Source: Streptomyces puniciscabiei
GTDB taxonomy: Bacteria; Actinomycetota; Actinomycetes; Streptomycetales; Streptomycetaceae
DNA: 64,000 nt
Direction: 5' to 3'
Assembly (NCBI RefSeq): GCF_006715785.1
Contig: NZ_VFNX01000002.1
Location: forward strand, 868,001 to 932,000
The notes under the pieces are model-generated. The model made no database searches. It had not been told where the DNA came from and saw only the letters and a list, made by a program, of their open reading frames with translations. Positions 50,657 to 59,254 of this stretch are shown here, piece after piece. The first letter of the stretch is position 1. Every line of letters starts with the position of its first letter. A program made the position numbers and the translations under genes.

Positions 50657-51457
50657 CTACGCACGTTTGTAGACGGGGGGCCGTTTCTCCGCGAAGGCGC
50701 GGGCGCCTTCCTTGGCGTCGGCGGTGTCGAAGACCGGCCAGCCACGGGTGAGTTCGGCGGCGAGCCCCTCGGTCTCCGTCATCTCCGCGGTCTCGTACAC
50801 CGACGCCTTGACGGCCTCGACGGCGAGCGGGCCGCAGGCGTTGATCTGCTCGGCGGTCTCCAGGGCCGCCTCGAGCGCGGTGCCGTCGGGCACGACACGG
50901 CCGATGAGTCCGATGTCCGCGGCCTCCCGGGCGGTGTACGGACGCCCGGTGAGCAGCATCTCCAGGGCGTGGGTGCGCGGGATCTGGCGTTGCAGCCGCA
51001 CGGTGGAGCCGCCGATCGGGAACAGACCGCGCCGGACCTCGAACAGGCCGAAGGTCGCGGACTCGCCCGCGATCCGGATGTCGGAGCCCTGGAGGATCTC
51101 GGTGCCGCCCGCCACGCAGTACCCCTCGACGGCGGCGATGACCGGTTTGCGCGGGCGATGGTGGCGCAGCATCGCCTTCCAGTGCAGGTCGGGGTCGGCC
51201 TTGAGCCGGTCGCGGTACCCCTCCCCCGCCATGCCCTTCCCGGCCAGCGCCTTCAGGTCCATGCCGGCGCAGAAGGAGCCGCCTGCCCCGGTGAGCACGA
51301 TCGAGCGGATCCCGTCGTCCGCGTCGGCCGTGAGCCAGCCGTCGTACAGGCCGACGAGCATCGGCAGCGAGAGCGCGTTCTTCGCGTCGGGCCTGTTGAG
51401 CGTGAGCACCAGTGTGGCGCCCTCGCGCCGCACGGTGAGGTGTTCCGTCCCGCCCAT
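50657..51457 (-). CDS. Enoyl-CoA hydratase (EchA19-like)
   Basis: Crotonase-fold hydratase of 266 residues. It has the oxyanion block GAGGSFCAGMDLKALAGKG and the active-site segment VIAAVEGYCVAGGTEILQGSDIRIAGESATFGLFEVRRGLFPIGGSTVRL, with Glu in GGTEIL and a second acidic position in the FEVRRG loop. The GTEILQGSDIRVAGE-like wording closely matches the mycobacterial EchA19 involved in cholesterol side-chain beta-oxidation (recalled). ATG 51457 (MGGTEHLTVRREG). Divergent from the FadD19-like ligase. Confidence 0.88.
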   Translation of the reverse strand: MGGTEHLTVRREGATLVLTLNRPDAKNALSLPMLVGLYDGWLTADADDGIRSIVLTGAGGSFCAGMDLKALAGKGMAGEGYRDRLKADPDLHWKAMLRHHRPRKPVIAAVEGYCVAGGTEILQGSDIRIAGESATFGLFEVRRGLFPIGGSTVRLQRQIPRTHALEMLLTGRPYTAREAADIGLIGRVVPDGTALEAALETAEQINACGPLAVEAVKASVYETAEMTETEGLAAELTRGWPVFDTADAKEGARAFAEKRPPVYKRA

Positions 51458-51482
51458 GGGCTTGTCTCCCCTCGGTGAGAAC

Positions 51483-51496
51483 GAGAACAGGTTGCA
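51483..51496. promoter_or_regulatory. KstR-like box
   Basis: GAGAACAGGTTGCA fits the KstR consensus TNNAACNNGTTNNA at seven of eight fixed positions (the first T is G). It sits 26-39 bp before the EchA19-like start and 149 bp before the ligase start, in the correct divergent space for a TetR-type sterol regulator. Needs a check that a KstR homologue exists in the genome. Confidence 0.5.
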
Positions 51497-51534
51497 GTAG
51501 GCGGCGAGGCACTTCAAGGGAGCTTCCAGGATTT

Positions 51535-51551
51535 TCTGACAGACAGTCAGA
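51535..51551. promoter_or_regulatory. 17-bp TetR-type palindrome
   Basis: TCTGAC-AGACA-GTCAGA is a perfect 6+6 inverted repeat with a 5-bp centre, lying between the EchA19-like and FadD19-like genes. Its size and form suit a TetR-family operator distinct from the KstR-like box. Confidence 0.6.
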
Positions 51552-51644
51552 TTTGTTGGCGCGGGCCCTTCACAGTTGCGGCGCCCTTTGCTCTGATGAC
51601 CCGCTAGCGGACGCATACGGGCACGATCGGGGTCAGGAGGAGCG

Positions 51645-53261
51645 GTGGAGTACAACCTTGCCGACCTGTTCGAGTCGGTCGTCGACGTGGTCCCGGACCG
51701 TGAGGCGCTCGTGTACGTCGACCATCCCGGCACCGGCGCGGAGCGCCGCCTGACCTACGCCGAGCTGGACGCGGCCGCCAACCGCATCGCCCACCACCTG
51801 ATCGACAGCGGGATCAGGCCCGGAGAACACCTCGGCCTCCACCTGTACAACGGCGTCGAGTACCTGCAGACGGTGCTGGCCTGCCTGAAGGCGCGGATCG
51901 TTCCGGTCAACGTCAACTACCGCTATGTCGAAGAGGAGTTGGTGTACCTCTACCGGGACGCCGATCTGGTCGCGCTGGTCTTCGACGCGGAGTTCGCGGA
52001 CCGGGTGGCGGCGGCGCTGCCGCGGGCGCCGAAGCTGCGGCATCTGCTGCGGGTGGGCCCGGCGGCGGCCGGGGTGCCCGGGGCGGTGCCGTTCGGCCAC
52101 GCGGAGGCGTCCGGCTCGCCGGCCCGGGGCTTCCCGGCCCGCTCCGCCGACGACCAGCTCATCATCTACACCGGCGGCACGACCGGCATGCCCAAGGGGG
52201 TGATGTGGCGGCAGGAGGACCTGTTCTTCGCCGGCCTCGGCGGCGGGGCGCCGACCGGGGAGCCGGTGAAGGCACCTCAGGAGCTGGCCGAGCGGGTCGC
52301 CGCCGGGGGCTCGGGAATCACCTTCTTCCCCACTCCCCCGCTGATGCACGGCACCTCCACGCTGACGGCGTTCATCGGCTTCAACTTCGGCCAACGCGTC
52401 GTGCTGCACCGCAAGTTCGTGCCGGAGGAGGTGCTGCGGACCGTCGAGAAGGAGAAGGTCACCAGCATGTCTCTGGTCGGCGACGCCATGCTCCGGCCGC
52501 TGATCGACGCGCTGAGCGGACCGCTCAAGGGCACCGACTGCTCGGCCCTGTTCAGCGTCTCCTCGTCGGGCGCGATCATGTCCGAGACGGTACGCCGGCA
52601 GTTCCGGGAACTGGTCCCGAACGCCGTGCTGCTCAACAACTTCGGCTCCTCCGAGTCCGGCTTCAACGGAACGGCGACGGAGGACTCGGGACCCGAGCGC
52701 GGCTTCCGTCTGCGCGTCAACTCCCGTACCCGCGTGGTCGATCCGGTGGACCACGAGCCGGTCGCCGCGGGGGAGACCGGCCGGGTCGCCCAGTGCGGGC
52801 ACGTCCCGCTCGGCTACTACAACGACCCGCGGAAAACCGCCGAGACGTTCTTCGAGAAGGACGGGCAGCGCTGGGTCCTGCTCGGCGACATGGCGACGGT
52901 CGACGAGGAGGGCGTGGTCACGGTGCTGGGCCGGGGCTCGCAGTGCATCAACACCGGGGGCGAGAAGGTCTATCCGGAGGAGGTCGAGCAGGCGCTCAAG
53001 GCGCATCCGGACGTGTACGACGCGCTGGTCGCCGGGGTCCCGGACGCCACCTGGGGCAACCATGTGGCCGCCGTCGTACAGCTGCGCGAGGGAGCCGCGC
53101 AGCCCTCGCTGGCCGACATCCAGAGCCACTGCCGTACCCGGCTGGCCGGCTACAAGATCCCCCGCCAGCTGGTGATCACCGACTCCATCCAGCGGTCCCC
53201 GAGCGGCAAGGCCGACTACCGCTGGGCGCGGGAGGTGGCGGTGGCGGCAGACCAGCGGTGA
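51645..53261 (+). CDS. Acyl-CoA synthetase (FadD19-like)
   Basis: AMP-forming acyl-CoA ligase, 538 residues. Motifs: P-loop IIYTGGTTGMPKGVMWRQED; LLNNFGSSESGFN; GDMATVDEEGVVTVLGRGSQCINTGGEKVYPEEVE; PSGKADYRWA with the catalytic Lys at the end. Begins MEYNLADLFESVVDVVPDREALVY, close in wording to FadD19, the C24-branched side-chain CoA ligase of mycobacterial cholesterol catabolism. GTG 51645 follows AGGAGG. Divergent from the EchA19-like hydratase, with operators between. Confidence 0.88.
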   Translation: MEYNLADLFESVVDVVPDREALVYVDHPGTGAERRLTYAELDAAANRIAHHLIDSGIRPGEHLGLHLYNGVEYLQTVLACLKARIVPVNVNYRYVEEELVYLYRDADLVALVFDAEFADRVAAALPRAPKLRHLLRVGPAAAGVPGAVPFGHAEASGSPARGFPARSADDQLIIYTGGTTGMPKGVMWRQEDLFFAGLGGGAPTGEPVKAPQELAERVAAGGSGITFFPTPPLMHGTSTLTAFIGFNFGQRVVLHRKFVPEEVLRTVEKEKVTSMSLVGDAMLRPLIDALSGPLKGTDCSALFSVSSSGAIMSETVRRQFRELVPNAVLLNNFGSSESGFNGTATEDSGPERGFRLRVNSRTRVVDPVDHEPVAAGETGRVAQCGHVPLGYYNDPRKTAETFFEKDGQRWVLLGDMATVDEEGVVTVLGRGSQCINTGGEKVYPEEVEQALKAHPDVYDALVAGVPDATWGNHVAAVVQLREGAAQPSLADIQSHCRTRLAGYKIPRQLVITDSIQRSPSGKADYRWAREVAVAADQR

Positions 53262-53415
53262 CGCCGGGGCGCCCCCCCTTGCCCACCACCCGGTAGCACC
53301 ACTCCGTGCGCGCAACCGACACCGCTCGACTACTTTGGGTAACTGTCGGTCGGTCGAGTTGTGCCGGTCCAGGCCTTCCGCACCGGCACCGGGCCACGCA
53401 CGGAAGGATCTCCGG

Positions 53416-55260
53416 GTGTCTCACCACACGCCCAGTCACCCGCCGGGGAGCGCAGACGAGACGGACAGCGGCCCGGCGGCATCCGGGGCTCCCACGACGG
53501 CCGGGGAGGCGGAGCGGGCCGCGGCGCCCGGCAGGCGCGGGCGCGGTGCCCGGCGCCTCGCGGCACGGGCCGGCCTCCTCGGCGGGTGGAGCCGCCTCGC
53601 TCGGGGCTTGGGCGCACTGGCCGGTCCACCCGGCCGGCGGGCGCGCATCGGGCGGTGTGTGGCCGTGGGCTCGGCCGTGCTCGCCGTCGGCCTCCTGCTC
53701 GCGGCGCTGCTGCTGCCGAACCGGCCCGACCGGCTCACCCCGGCCGCGTTCGTACGCCTGCCGGCCGAGGGCATTCTGCTCGCCGCCGTGCTGCTCGTGC
53801 TGCCGCCCCGGGGGCGGCGGACCGCGGCGGCGGCCATCGGCGTGCTGATCGGGCTGCTCACGCTCCTCAAGTGCCTGGACCTCGGCTTCTATTCGGTGCT
53901 GTACCGTCCCTTCGACCCGGTGCTGGACTGGGGTCTGCTGGGCAACGCGGCGGACTATCTGCGCGGGACGTCCGGCCGCACCGGCGAGCTGGTCGCCATC
54001 GCCGGTGCCCTGCTCCTCGCGGTCACCGTCGTCCTGGCGAGCGCGGGCTCCACGGTACGGCTGAGCACCCTGGTGGCCCGGCACCGCGCCCGGTCCGTCG
54101 GTGCCGTCCTGGTGCTGTGCACCGCCTGGATCACCTGCGTCGTGTTCGGCCTGCGGCCGGGCGGTGTGCCCGTCGCCTCGACGCTCGACGCCGGCCTCCT
54201 GCGCGACCGCGCCCAGCAGGTCCGCGTCTCCCTCGCGGACGCCCGCCTCTTCCGGCGCCAGGCCGCCCACGACGCCTTCGCCCACACGCCCCCGGACCGG
54301 TTGCTGACCGGCCTGCGCGGCAAGGACGTGCTGTTCACGTTCGTCGAGAGCTACGGCCGTTCGGCGATCGAGGACCCGGCGATGGCCCCGCGGATCGGCG
54401 CGGTGCTCAAGGAGAGTGACGACGCCCTGACGGCGGCCGGATTCCGGGCCCGCAGCGGCTGGCTGCGCTCGCCGGTGACCGGCGGCGGCAGCTGGCTGGC
54501 CCACTCGACCTTCCTGTCCGGCCTGTGGATCAGCAACCAGCAGCGCTTCCGCTCCCTCACCTCCAGCGACCGGACCACCCTCACCGGCGCGTTCCGCAGA
54601 ACCGGTGCCTGGCGCACGGTCGGCGTCGTGCCCGGGGTGCTGGTGGCCTGGCCGGAGGGCCGGTTCTTCGGCCTTGACCATGTCTACGACGGGCATCACC
54701 TCGACTACCACGGCCCGGACTTCGGCTGGTCCCAGGTGCCGGACCAGTTCACCCTGCAGACGTTCCAGCGGCGGGAGTTCGGCAGGCGGGGCAGGGGCCC
54801 GCTGATGGCGGAGATCATCCTCACCTCCAGCCACTACCCCTGGGCGCCCGTGCCCCGCATGGTCGACTGGGCGAAGTTCGGCGACGGCTCGGTCTTCCAG
54901 CGGATCAGGCGCGAGGGCCGGTCCCAGGAGGAGGTCTGGAGAAGCCCGGAGAGCGTGCGTGACGCATACCGCGCCTCCATCGTGTACTCGCTGAGCAGCC
55001 TCGTCGGATTCCTGAGGCGCTACGGCAACGACAACACGGTCCTGGTCTTCCTGGGCGATCACCAGCCCGTGCCGACCGTCACCGGGAACAGTCCGCGCAA
55101 GGACGTGCCGGTCACCGTCGTCGCCCGTGACCCCAAGGTGCTGGACCGGATCTCCGGCTGGGGCTGGACGGAGGGCCTCAAACCCGCGGCGAACGCCCCC
55201 ATCTGGGGGATGGACGGCTTCCGCGACCGGTTCCTGAGGGCGTTCGGACCGCAGGGGTAG
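53416..55260 (+). CDS. LtaS-like sulfatase-superfamily membrane protein
   Basis: Membrane protein of 614 residues with a disordered N-terminus (to 75). At least four transmembrane helices follow (VAVGSAVLAVGLLLAALLL, AEGILLAAVLLVL, AAAIGVLIGLLTLL, LVAIAGALLLAVTVVLA, SVGAVLVLCTAWITCVVFG). A C-terminal alkaline-phosphatase-fold domain has VLFTFVESYGRSAIEDP, TSSHYPWAP and VLVFLGDHQPVPTV. This resembles lipoteichoic-acid synthase/phosphoglycerol transferases and would act outside the membrane, but no acceptor is known. GTG 53416 has GGAAGGA at good distance. Confidence 0.82.
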   Translation: MSHHTPSHPPGSADETDSGPAASGAPTTAGEAERAAAPGRRGRGARRLAARAGLLGGWSRLARGLGALAGPPGRRARIGRCVAVGSAVLAVGLLLAALLLPNRPDRLTPAAFVRLPAEGILLAAVLLVLPPRGRRTAAAAIGVLIGLLTLLKCLDLGFYSVLYRPFDPVLDWGLLGNAADYLRGTSGRTGELVAIAGALLLAVTVVLASAGSTVRLSTLVARHRARSVGAVLVLCTAWITCVVFGLRPGGVPVASTLDAGLLRDRAQQVRVSLADARLFRRQAAHDAFAHTPPDRLLTGLRGKDVLFTFVESYGRSAIEDPAMAPRIGAVLKESDDALTAAGFRARSGWLRSPVTGGGSWLAHSTFLSGLWISNQQRFRSLTSSDRTTLTGAFRRTGAWRTVGVVPGVLVAWPEGRFFGLDHVYDGHHLDYHGPDFGWSQVPDQFTLQTFQRREFGRRGRGPLMAEIILTSSHYPWAPVPRMVDWAKFGDGSVFQRIRREGRSQEEVWRSPESVRDAYRASIVYSLSSLVGFLRRYGNDNTVLVFLGDHQPVPTVTGNSPRKDVPVTVVARDPKVLDRISGWGWTEGLKPAANAPIWGMDGFRDRFLRAFGPQG

Positions 55261-55271
55261 CCGTGCATGGG

Positions 55272-56318
55272 TCAGGTGTCGAGGAGTGCGGCCGGCGGGC
55301 CCACCACCGATGACCTAGTCGGCATGGTGATCCGGTCCATGTGGTCCCACCACACAGGATCGGGTGCGTTGCCCTGCCCGTCGGTGGCACCGCGGTGTCC
55401 ATGCCGGGCACGCCAGCCGGGCGGTGCGGTCCCGGCCGGCTGCTCCGCCGAGGGCGGAACGGCGGCGGACGGCCCGTCGAGGAAGGCGAGGGTGCGGTGC
55501 CGGAACCACCCCGGGTCGTCCAGCCAGGGGTAGTGACCGGCGCCGGGCTGGACGGCGACCTCGGCGTTCGGGAAGGCCTTCGCGGCACGGCGCGCGAGGT
55601 CCGGTCGGGGGCCGCCGTCCAGTTCCCCGGCGAGCAGGAGGACCGGCGCGGTCAACGCGGCGAGGGCGGTTCGCGTCGCGTCCGGGGTGAAGGCGCCGTC
55701 CCCGAAGTAGCGCTCCCCCGCCTCCTCGTTGGTCTGCTCCGGTTCGGCGTCGCTGTGCGCCCGGGCGGCGTCGTCCCAGCGGCCGTGGAAGAACGGCAGG
55801 AACACCTCGTCGAAGTCCGCCTCGCCCGCCAGCCAGGCCCGGAAGGCGGGGAACGCCTCCGTGAACCACGGCTCGTCCGCGCGCAGCCGGGCCGCCGCCA
55901 GCCGGTCCTCGGGGGTCGCCCGCAGGCCCAGGGCGGACGGGTTGGGCGTGACCAGCAGCAGTCGCCGTATCCGCCGCGGGTGGCGGGCCGCGTAGAGCAT
56001 GGCGAGGGCCGCGCCCGCCGAATGGGCGAGCAGATCCATGTGTTCCAGACCCATGTGTGCGCGCCACACCTCGACGTCCTCGACCATGCGGTCGCACCGG
56101 TACGTCGCCGGGTCCGCCGGCGGCGCGGAGTCCCCGGTGCCGCGCAGGTCCAGCAGCGCCAATTGGCGGTGGACGGCCAGCCCGCCGAGATCTCCGAGGT
56201 AGGCGGAGGCGCGCATGGGGCCGCCGGGCAGGACGACGAGGGGTGCGCCGTCGCCCCGCAGGTGGTAGGCGAGCCGGGTGCCGTCGGACGTGAGGAAGGT
56301 CGACATGGTCGTGATCAT
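55272..56318 (-). CDS. Alpha/beta-hydrolase, prolyl-iminopeptidase-like
   Basis: 348-residue hydrolase: LVVLPGGPMRASAYLGD (oxyanion), LLDLRGTGDS, nucleophile elbow LLAHSAGAALAM (with Ala where Gly-Gly is usual), acid in LLLAGELDGGPRPD and His in VQPGAGHYPWLDDPGWF. After this the last 60 residues (WRARHGHRGATDGQGN) are of unusual composition and may be a read-through tail. Start ATG 56318 (MITTM) has GGGG 9 nt upstream; ATG 56306 is an alternative. Divergent from the PaaK-type ligase. Confidence 0.82.
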   Translation of the reverse strand: MITTMSTFLTSDGTRLAYHLRGDGAPLVVLPGGPMRASAYLGDLGGLAVHRQLALLDLRGTGDSAPPADPATYRCDRMVEDVEVWRAHMGLEHMDLLAHSAGAALAMLYAARHPRRIRRLLLVTPNPSALGLRATPEDRLAAARLRADEPWFTEAFPAFRAWLAGEADFDEVFLPFFHGRWDDAARAHSDAEPEQTNEEAGERYFGDGAFTPDATRTALAALTAPVLLLAGELDGGPRPDLARRAAKAFPNAEVAVQPGAGHYPWLDDPGWFRHRTLAFLDGPSAAVPPSAEQPAGTAPPGWRARHGHRGATDGQGNAPDPVWWDHMDRITMPTRSSVVGPPAALLDT

Positions 56319-56482
56319 GTCGGTCGGGCCCCGTACTGTGCAATGTCTTGCCGAGCGGGTGCGAGAAGCCCGCTGTCGTGGCTCCACGTTCTCCGGCGCG
56401 GCCGTGCTCCGGGGGCACGGAAAAATCCCCGCAGGCCTCTTGCCTGGAGCCGCATGGCCTGAATTACTGGCCCCGAACGGAT

Positions 56483-56500
56483 CGACCGAATGATCGGTCG
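56483..56500. promoter_or_regulatory. 18-bp palindrome upstream of the PaaK-type ligase
   Basis: CGACCGA-ATGA-TCGGTCG, a perfect 7+7 inverted repeat with 4-bp centre, 35 bp before the ligase start. The ACCGA/TCGGT core recalls TetR-type PaaR operators of phenylacetate genes (recalled consensus), so it may be that regulator's site. Confidence 0.55.
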
Positions 56501-56534
56501 CCCGGAATGTGAGTGTGACGAGGGAGTCGAATCG

Positions 56535-57857
56535 ATGGCGGATGCGACGGACCTGCTCGATGCGGGCGAACGGCTCGGGCCCGAGGAGCTGCGGGAACTC
56601 CAGCTGGAGCGGCTGCGCGCCTCGCTGCGGCACGCCTACGACCACGTGCCGTTCTACCGGGAGTCCTTCGACAAGGCCGGCGTCCGCCCCGAGGACTGCC
56701 GGTCCCTCGCCGATCTGGCTCGCTTCCCCTTCACGACCAAGGCGGGCCTCCGGGAGAACTACCCGTACGGCATGTTCGCGGTGCCGCGGGAGCGCATCCG
56801 CCGGCTGCACGCCTCCAGTGGCACCACCGGGCGCCCCACGGTGGTCGGCTACACGGACAGCGACCTTTCCATGTGGGCCGACATGGTGGCGCGGTCGATC
56901 CGGGCGGCCGGCGGACGGCCCGGTGACATCGTTCATGTGGCCTACGGCTATGGGCTCTTCACCGGTGGTCTGGGCGCCCACTATGGTGCCGAGCGCCTGG
57001 GCTGTACGGTCGTCCCGGCCTCCGGCGGTATGACGGCCCGGCAGGTGCAGCTGATCCAGGATCTTCAGCCGGCCGTCATCATGGTGACCCCGTCCTACAT
57101 GCTCACGCTGCTGGACGAGTTCGAGCGGCAGGGCGTGGACCCGCGGGGCACCTCGCTGCGCGTGGGGATCTTCGGTGCCGAGCCGTGGACCGAGCAGATG
57201 CGGCGCGAGATCGAGGAGCGGTTCGCGATCGACGCCGTGGACATCTACGGGCTGTCCGAGGTGATCGGCCCGGGTGTGGCACAGGAGTGCGTGGAGACCA
57301 AGGACGGGCTGACGATCTGGGAGGACCACTTCTATCCCGAGGTGGTCGACCCGATCACGGGCGAGGTCCTGCCCGAGGGCGAGCGTGGCGAGCTGGTGTT
57401 CACCTCGCTGACCAAGGAGGCCATGCCCGTCATCCGGTACCGCACCCGTGACCTCACCCGGCTGCTGCCCGGCACGGCCCGGGTGTTCCGGCGGATGGAG
57501 AAGATCACCGGGCGCAGTGACGACATGGTGATCCTGCGCGGGGTCAACCTCTTCCCGACCCAGATCGAGGAGATCGTGCTGCGCACGCCCGGCGTTGCGC
57601 CCCACTTCCAGCTCCGGCTGACCCGCGAGGGCCGGCTGGACCGGCTGACCGTACGGGCCGAGGCCCGCGCGGACGCCGGTACAGAGGCGCGGGACGCTGC
57701 GGCCCGGTCCATCTGCGCGGCCGTCAAGGACGGGATCGGGGTCTGGGTCGACGTGGAGATCGTGGAGCCGGAGTCCCTGGAGCGCTCCGTCGGCAAGATC
57801 CGCCGGATCGTGGATCTGCGCCCCAAGGCTGCCGGTCCGGGCGGCGGGCTGGGGTGA
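56535..57857 (+). CDS. paaK: Phenylacetate-CoA ligase-type enzyme
   Basis: AMP-forming CoA ligase of the PaaK group, 440 residues. Motifs: RRLHASSGTTGRPTVVGYT (P-loop), VDIYGLSEVIGPGVAQEC, PVIRYRTRDLTRLL, RMEKITGRSDDMVILRGVNLFPTQIEEIVL and the catalytic Lys in ERSVGKIRRI. Activates an aryl acetate with CoA and ATP. No paaABCDE oxygenase or ring-opening genes are adjacent, so the true substrate or pathway may differ, for example a precursor for secondary metabolism. ATG 56535 begins MADATDLLD. A strong 18-bp palindrome lies in its promoter. Confidence 0.9.
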   Translation: MADATDLLDAGERLGPEELRELQLERLRASLRHAYDHVPFYRESFDKAGVRPEDCRSLADLARFPFTTKAGLRENYPYGMFAVPRERIRRLHASSGTTGRPTVVGYTDSDLSMWADMVARSIRAAGGRPGDIVHVAYGYGLFTGGLGAHYGAERLGCTVVPASGGMTARQVQLIQDLQPAVIMVTPSYMLTLLDEFERQGVDPRGTSLRVGIFGAEPWTEQMRREIEERFAIDAVDIYGLSEVIGPGVAQECVETKDGLTIWEDHFYPEVVDPITGEVLPEGERGELVFTSLTKEAMPVIRYRTRDLTRLLPGTARVFRRMEKITGRSDDMVILRGVNLFPTQIEEIVLRTPGVAPHFQLRLTREGRLDRLTVRAEARADAGTEARDAAARSICAAVKDGIGVWVDVEIVEPESLERSVGKIRRIVDLRPKAAGPGGGLG

Positions 57858-57974
57858 CGTACGGCCGGTACGGCAGGTCGACGGACGTGGCGCTTCGTCG
57901 CCCACCGCCCGTGCCGGCCCTGTGTCTTGTGTCGCCGGGCGCCGCCCGCCCCCGCCGGACCGGCCGTACGTCAC
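57854..57974. other. 16-bp inverted repeat with 89-nt loop
   Basis: GTGACGTACGGCCGGT (57854-57869) and ACCGGCCGTACGTCAC (57959-57974) are perfect inverted repeats. They bracket the gap between the paaK-type gene (stop within the first arm) and the convergent MFS gene. The large loop is more than a simple terminator needs; a structured RNA or inverted-repeat relic is possible. Confidence 0.65.
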
Positions 57975-57993
57975 GGCACTCACCGGTGCCGCA

Positions 57994-59241
57994 TCACGGC
58001 ACCCGGCTCGGGGTCACCGTGCCCTCGACGGGACCGACCGCTGTACGCCGCCGGGCCAGATGCGTCAGGTGCCGGGTCAGCGCGATCACTGCGGACAGGG
58101 CCACCAGCCCTGTCACCCCCGGCCAGCCGAGTCGGTCGTACGCCCGTATCCCGAGCCAGGACCCCGCGCTGCCGCCGAGGAACGCGCACGTCATGTAGGC
58201 GGTGTTGACCCGGGCCCGGGCGTCCGGACGGAGCGCGAGGTTGCGGGCCTGGTTGGCCACTTGGCCGCTCTGCACCGCGACGTCGAGCAGCAGCATGCCG
58301 CCGGCCAGCACGATGAGCCCCGCCGTGCCGCCGAGGCCGGCGAGGGCCAGCACCCCGGCCGATCCGATCACCCCGAGCAGGCACCACAGGCTCACGGTGT
58401 CCGGTCCCCGGCGGTCGGCGGCCCGGCCGGCGAGCGGAGTGCAGAACATGCTCGCGGCACCCACGAGTCCGAGCACCCCCACGGCCTGGGCGCCCCTGCC
58501 GTACGCCGGCCCGGTCACCAGCAGGGTGAGCGCGGTCCAGGCGGCGCTGAAGCCGGCGAAGACGGTGGCCTGGTAGAGGCAGGAACGCCGCAGGTCCGGT
58601 TCCTCGCGCAGCAGACGCAGCGGGGCGGATATGAGGGTCGCGTACCGGTGTCCGGACGAGGGTGTGGTGTCCGGCACCACTCGGGCGAGCGTCCCCGCGA
58701 GGGCGAGCACGAGCGCCGCGGCGACGAGATAGGGGGCGCGCCAGCCCAGCCACTCCCCGAGGGTGCCGCCGAAGGTGCGGGCGAGCAGGATGCCCCCGAT
58801 GAGTCCGCTGAGCAGGGTGCCGGTGACGGCGCCGCGTCGCTCGGGGGGCACGAGCCCCGCGGCCATCGGGATGATGATCTGCGGGACGACGGTGGTGACG
58901 CCGATGGCCGCGCTCGCTGCGACGAGGACGGGCAGCGTCGGTGCGGCACCGGCGACGACCAGGCCCGCCGCGGTCAGCGCGAGCAGGGTGACGATCAGCC
59001 GGCGGGACGGCAGCCGGTCACCGAGCGGGACGAGCAGGAAGATGCCGCCCGCGTACCCGAACTGGGCCGCGGTGACGACGAGGGATGCGGAGCCCGCCGG
59101 GATGTCCAGGTCGGTGGCGATCAGCGAACTGATCGCCTGCGGGAAGTAGATGGTCGAGACGCTCACTCCGCAGGCGAGTGCCAGGACGAGGATCACCCGG
59201 CGGGGCGCGGTCGGTAACGCCAGGGACGCGGGCACGGACAC
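57994..59241 (-). CDS. MFS transporter
   Basis: Major-facilitator permease of 415 residues with about 12 hydrophobic segments. The loop 2-3 signature appears as VPLGDRLPSRRLIVTL, the mid-protein repeat as CTPLAGRAADRRGPDTV, and a helix 4-5 segment as GLSGVTTVVPQ-type IGVTTVVPQIIIPMAAGLVPPERRG. It resembles drug/metabolite exporters. The GTG start 59241 is chosen because AGAGG lies a suitable distance upstream; another GTG is at 59235. Divergent from a CGNR regulator with a 15-bp inverted repeat covering the shared promoter, so it is likely repressed by that protein. Confidence 0.85.
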   Translation of the reverse strand: MSVPASLALPTAPRRVILVLALACGVSVSTIYFPQAISSLIATDLDIPAGSASLVVTAAQFGYAGGIFLLVPLGDRLPSRRLIVTLLALTAAGLVVAGAAPTLPVLVAASAAIGVTTVVPQIIIPMAAGLVPPERRGAVTGTLLSGLIGGILLARTFGGTLGEWLGWRAPYLVAAALVLALAGTLARVVPDTTPSSGHRYATLISAPLRLLREEPDLRRSCLYQATVFAGFSAAWTALTLLVTGPAYGRGAQAVGVLGLVGAASMFCTPLAGRAADRRGPDTVSLWCLLGVIGSAGVLALAGLGGTAGLIVLAGGMLLLDVAVQSGQVANQARNLALRPDARARVNTAYMTCAFLGGSAGSWLGIRAYDRLGWPGVTGLVALSAVIALTRHLTHLARRRTAVGPVEGTVTPSRVP

Positions 59242-59254
59242 GGGGACACCTCTC

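Noticed and set aside
55272..57983. 903-residue minus-strand frame spanning the hydrolase and paaK-type genes
   Set aside because: Only its last third is a real gene (to 56318); the rest is antisense to paaK.
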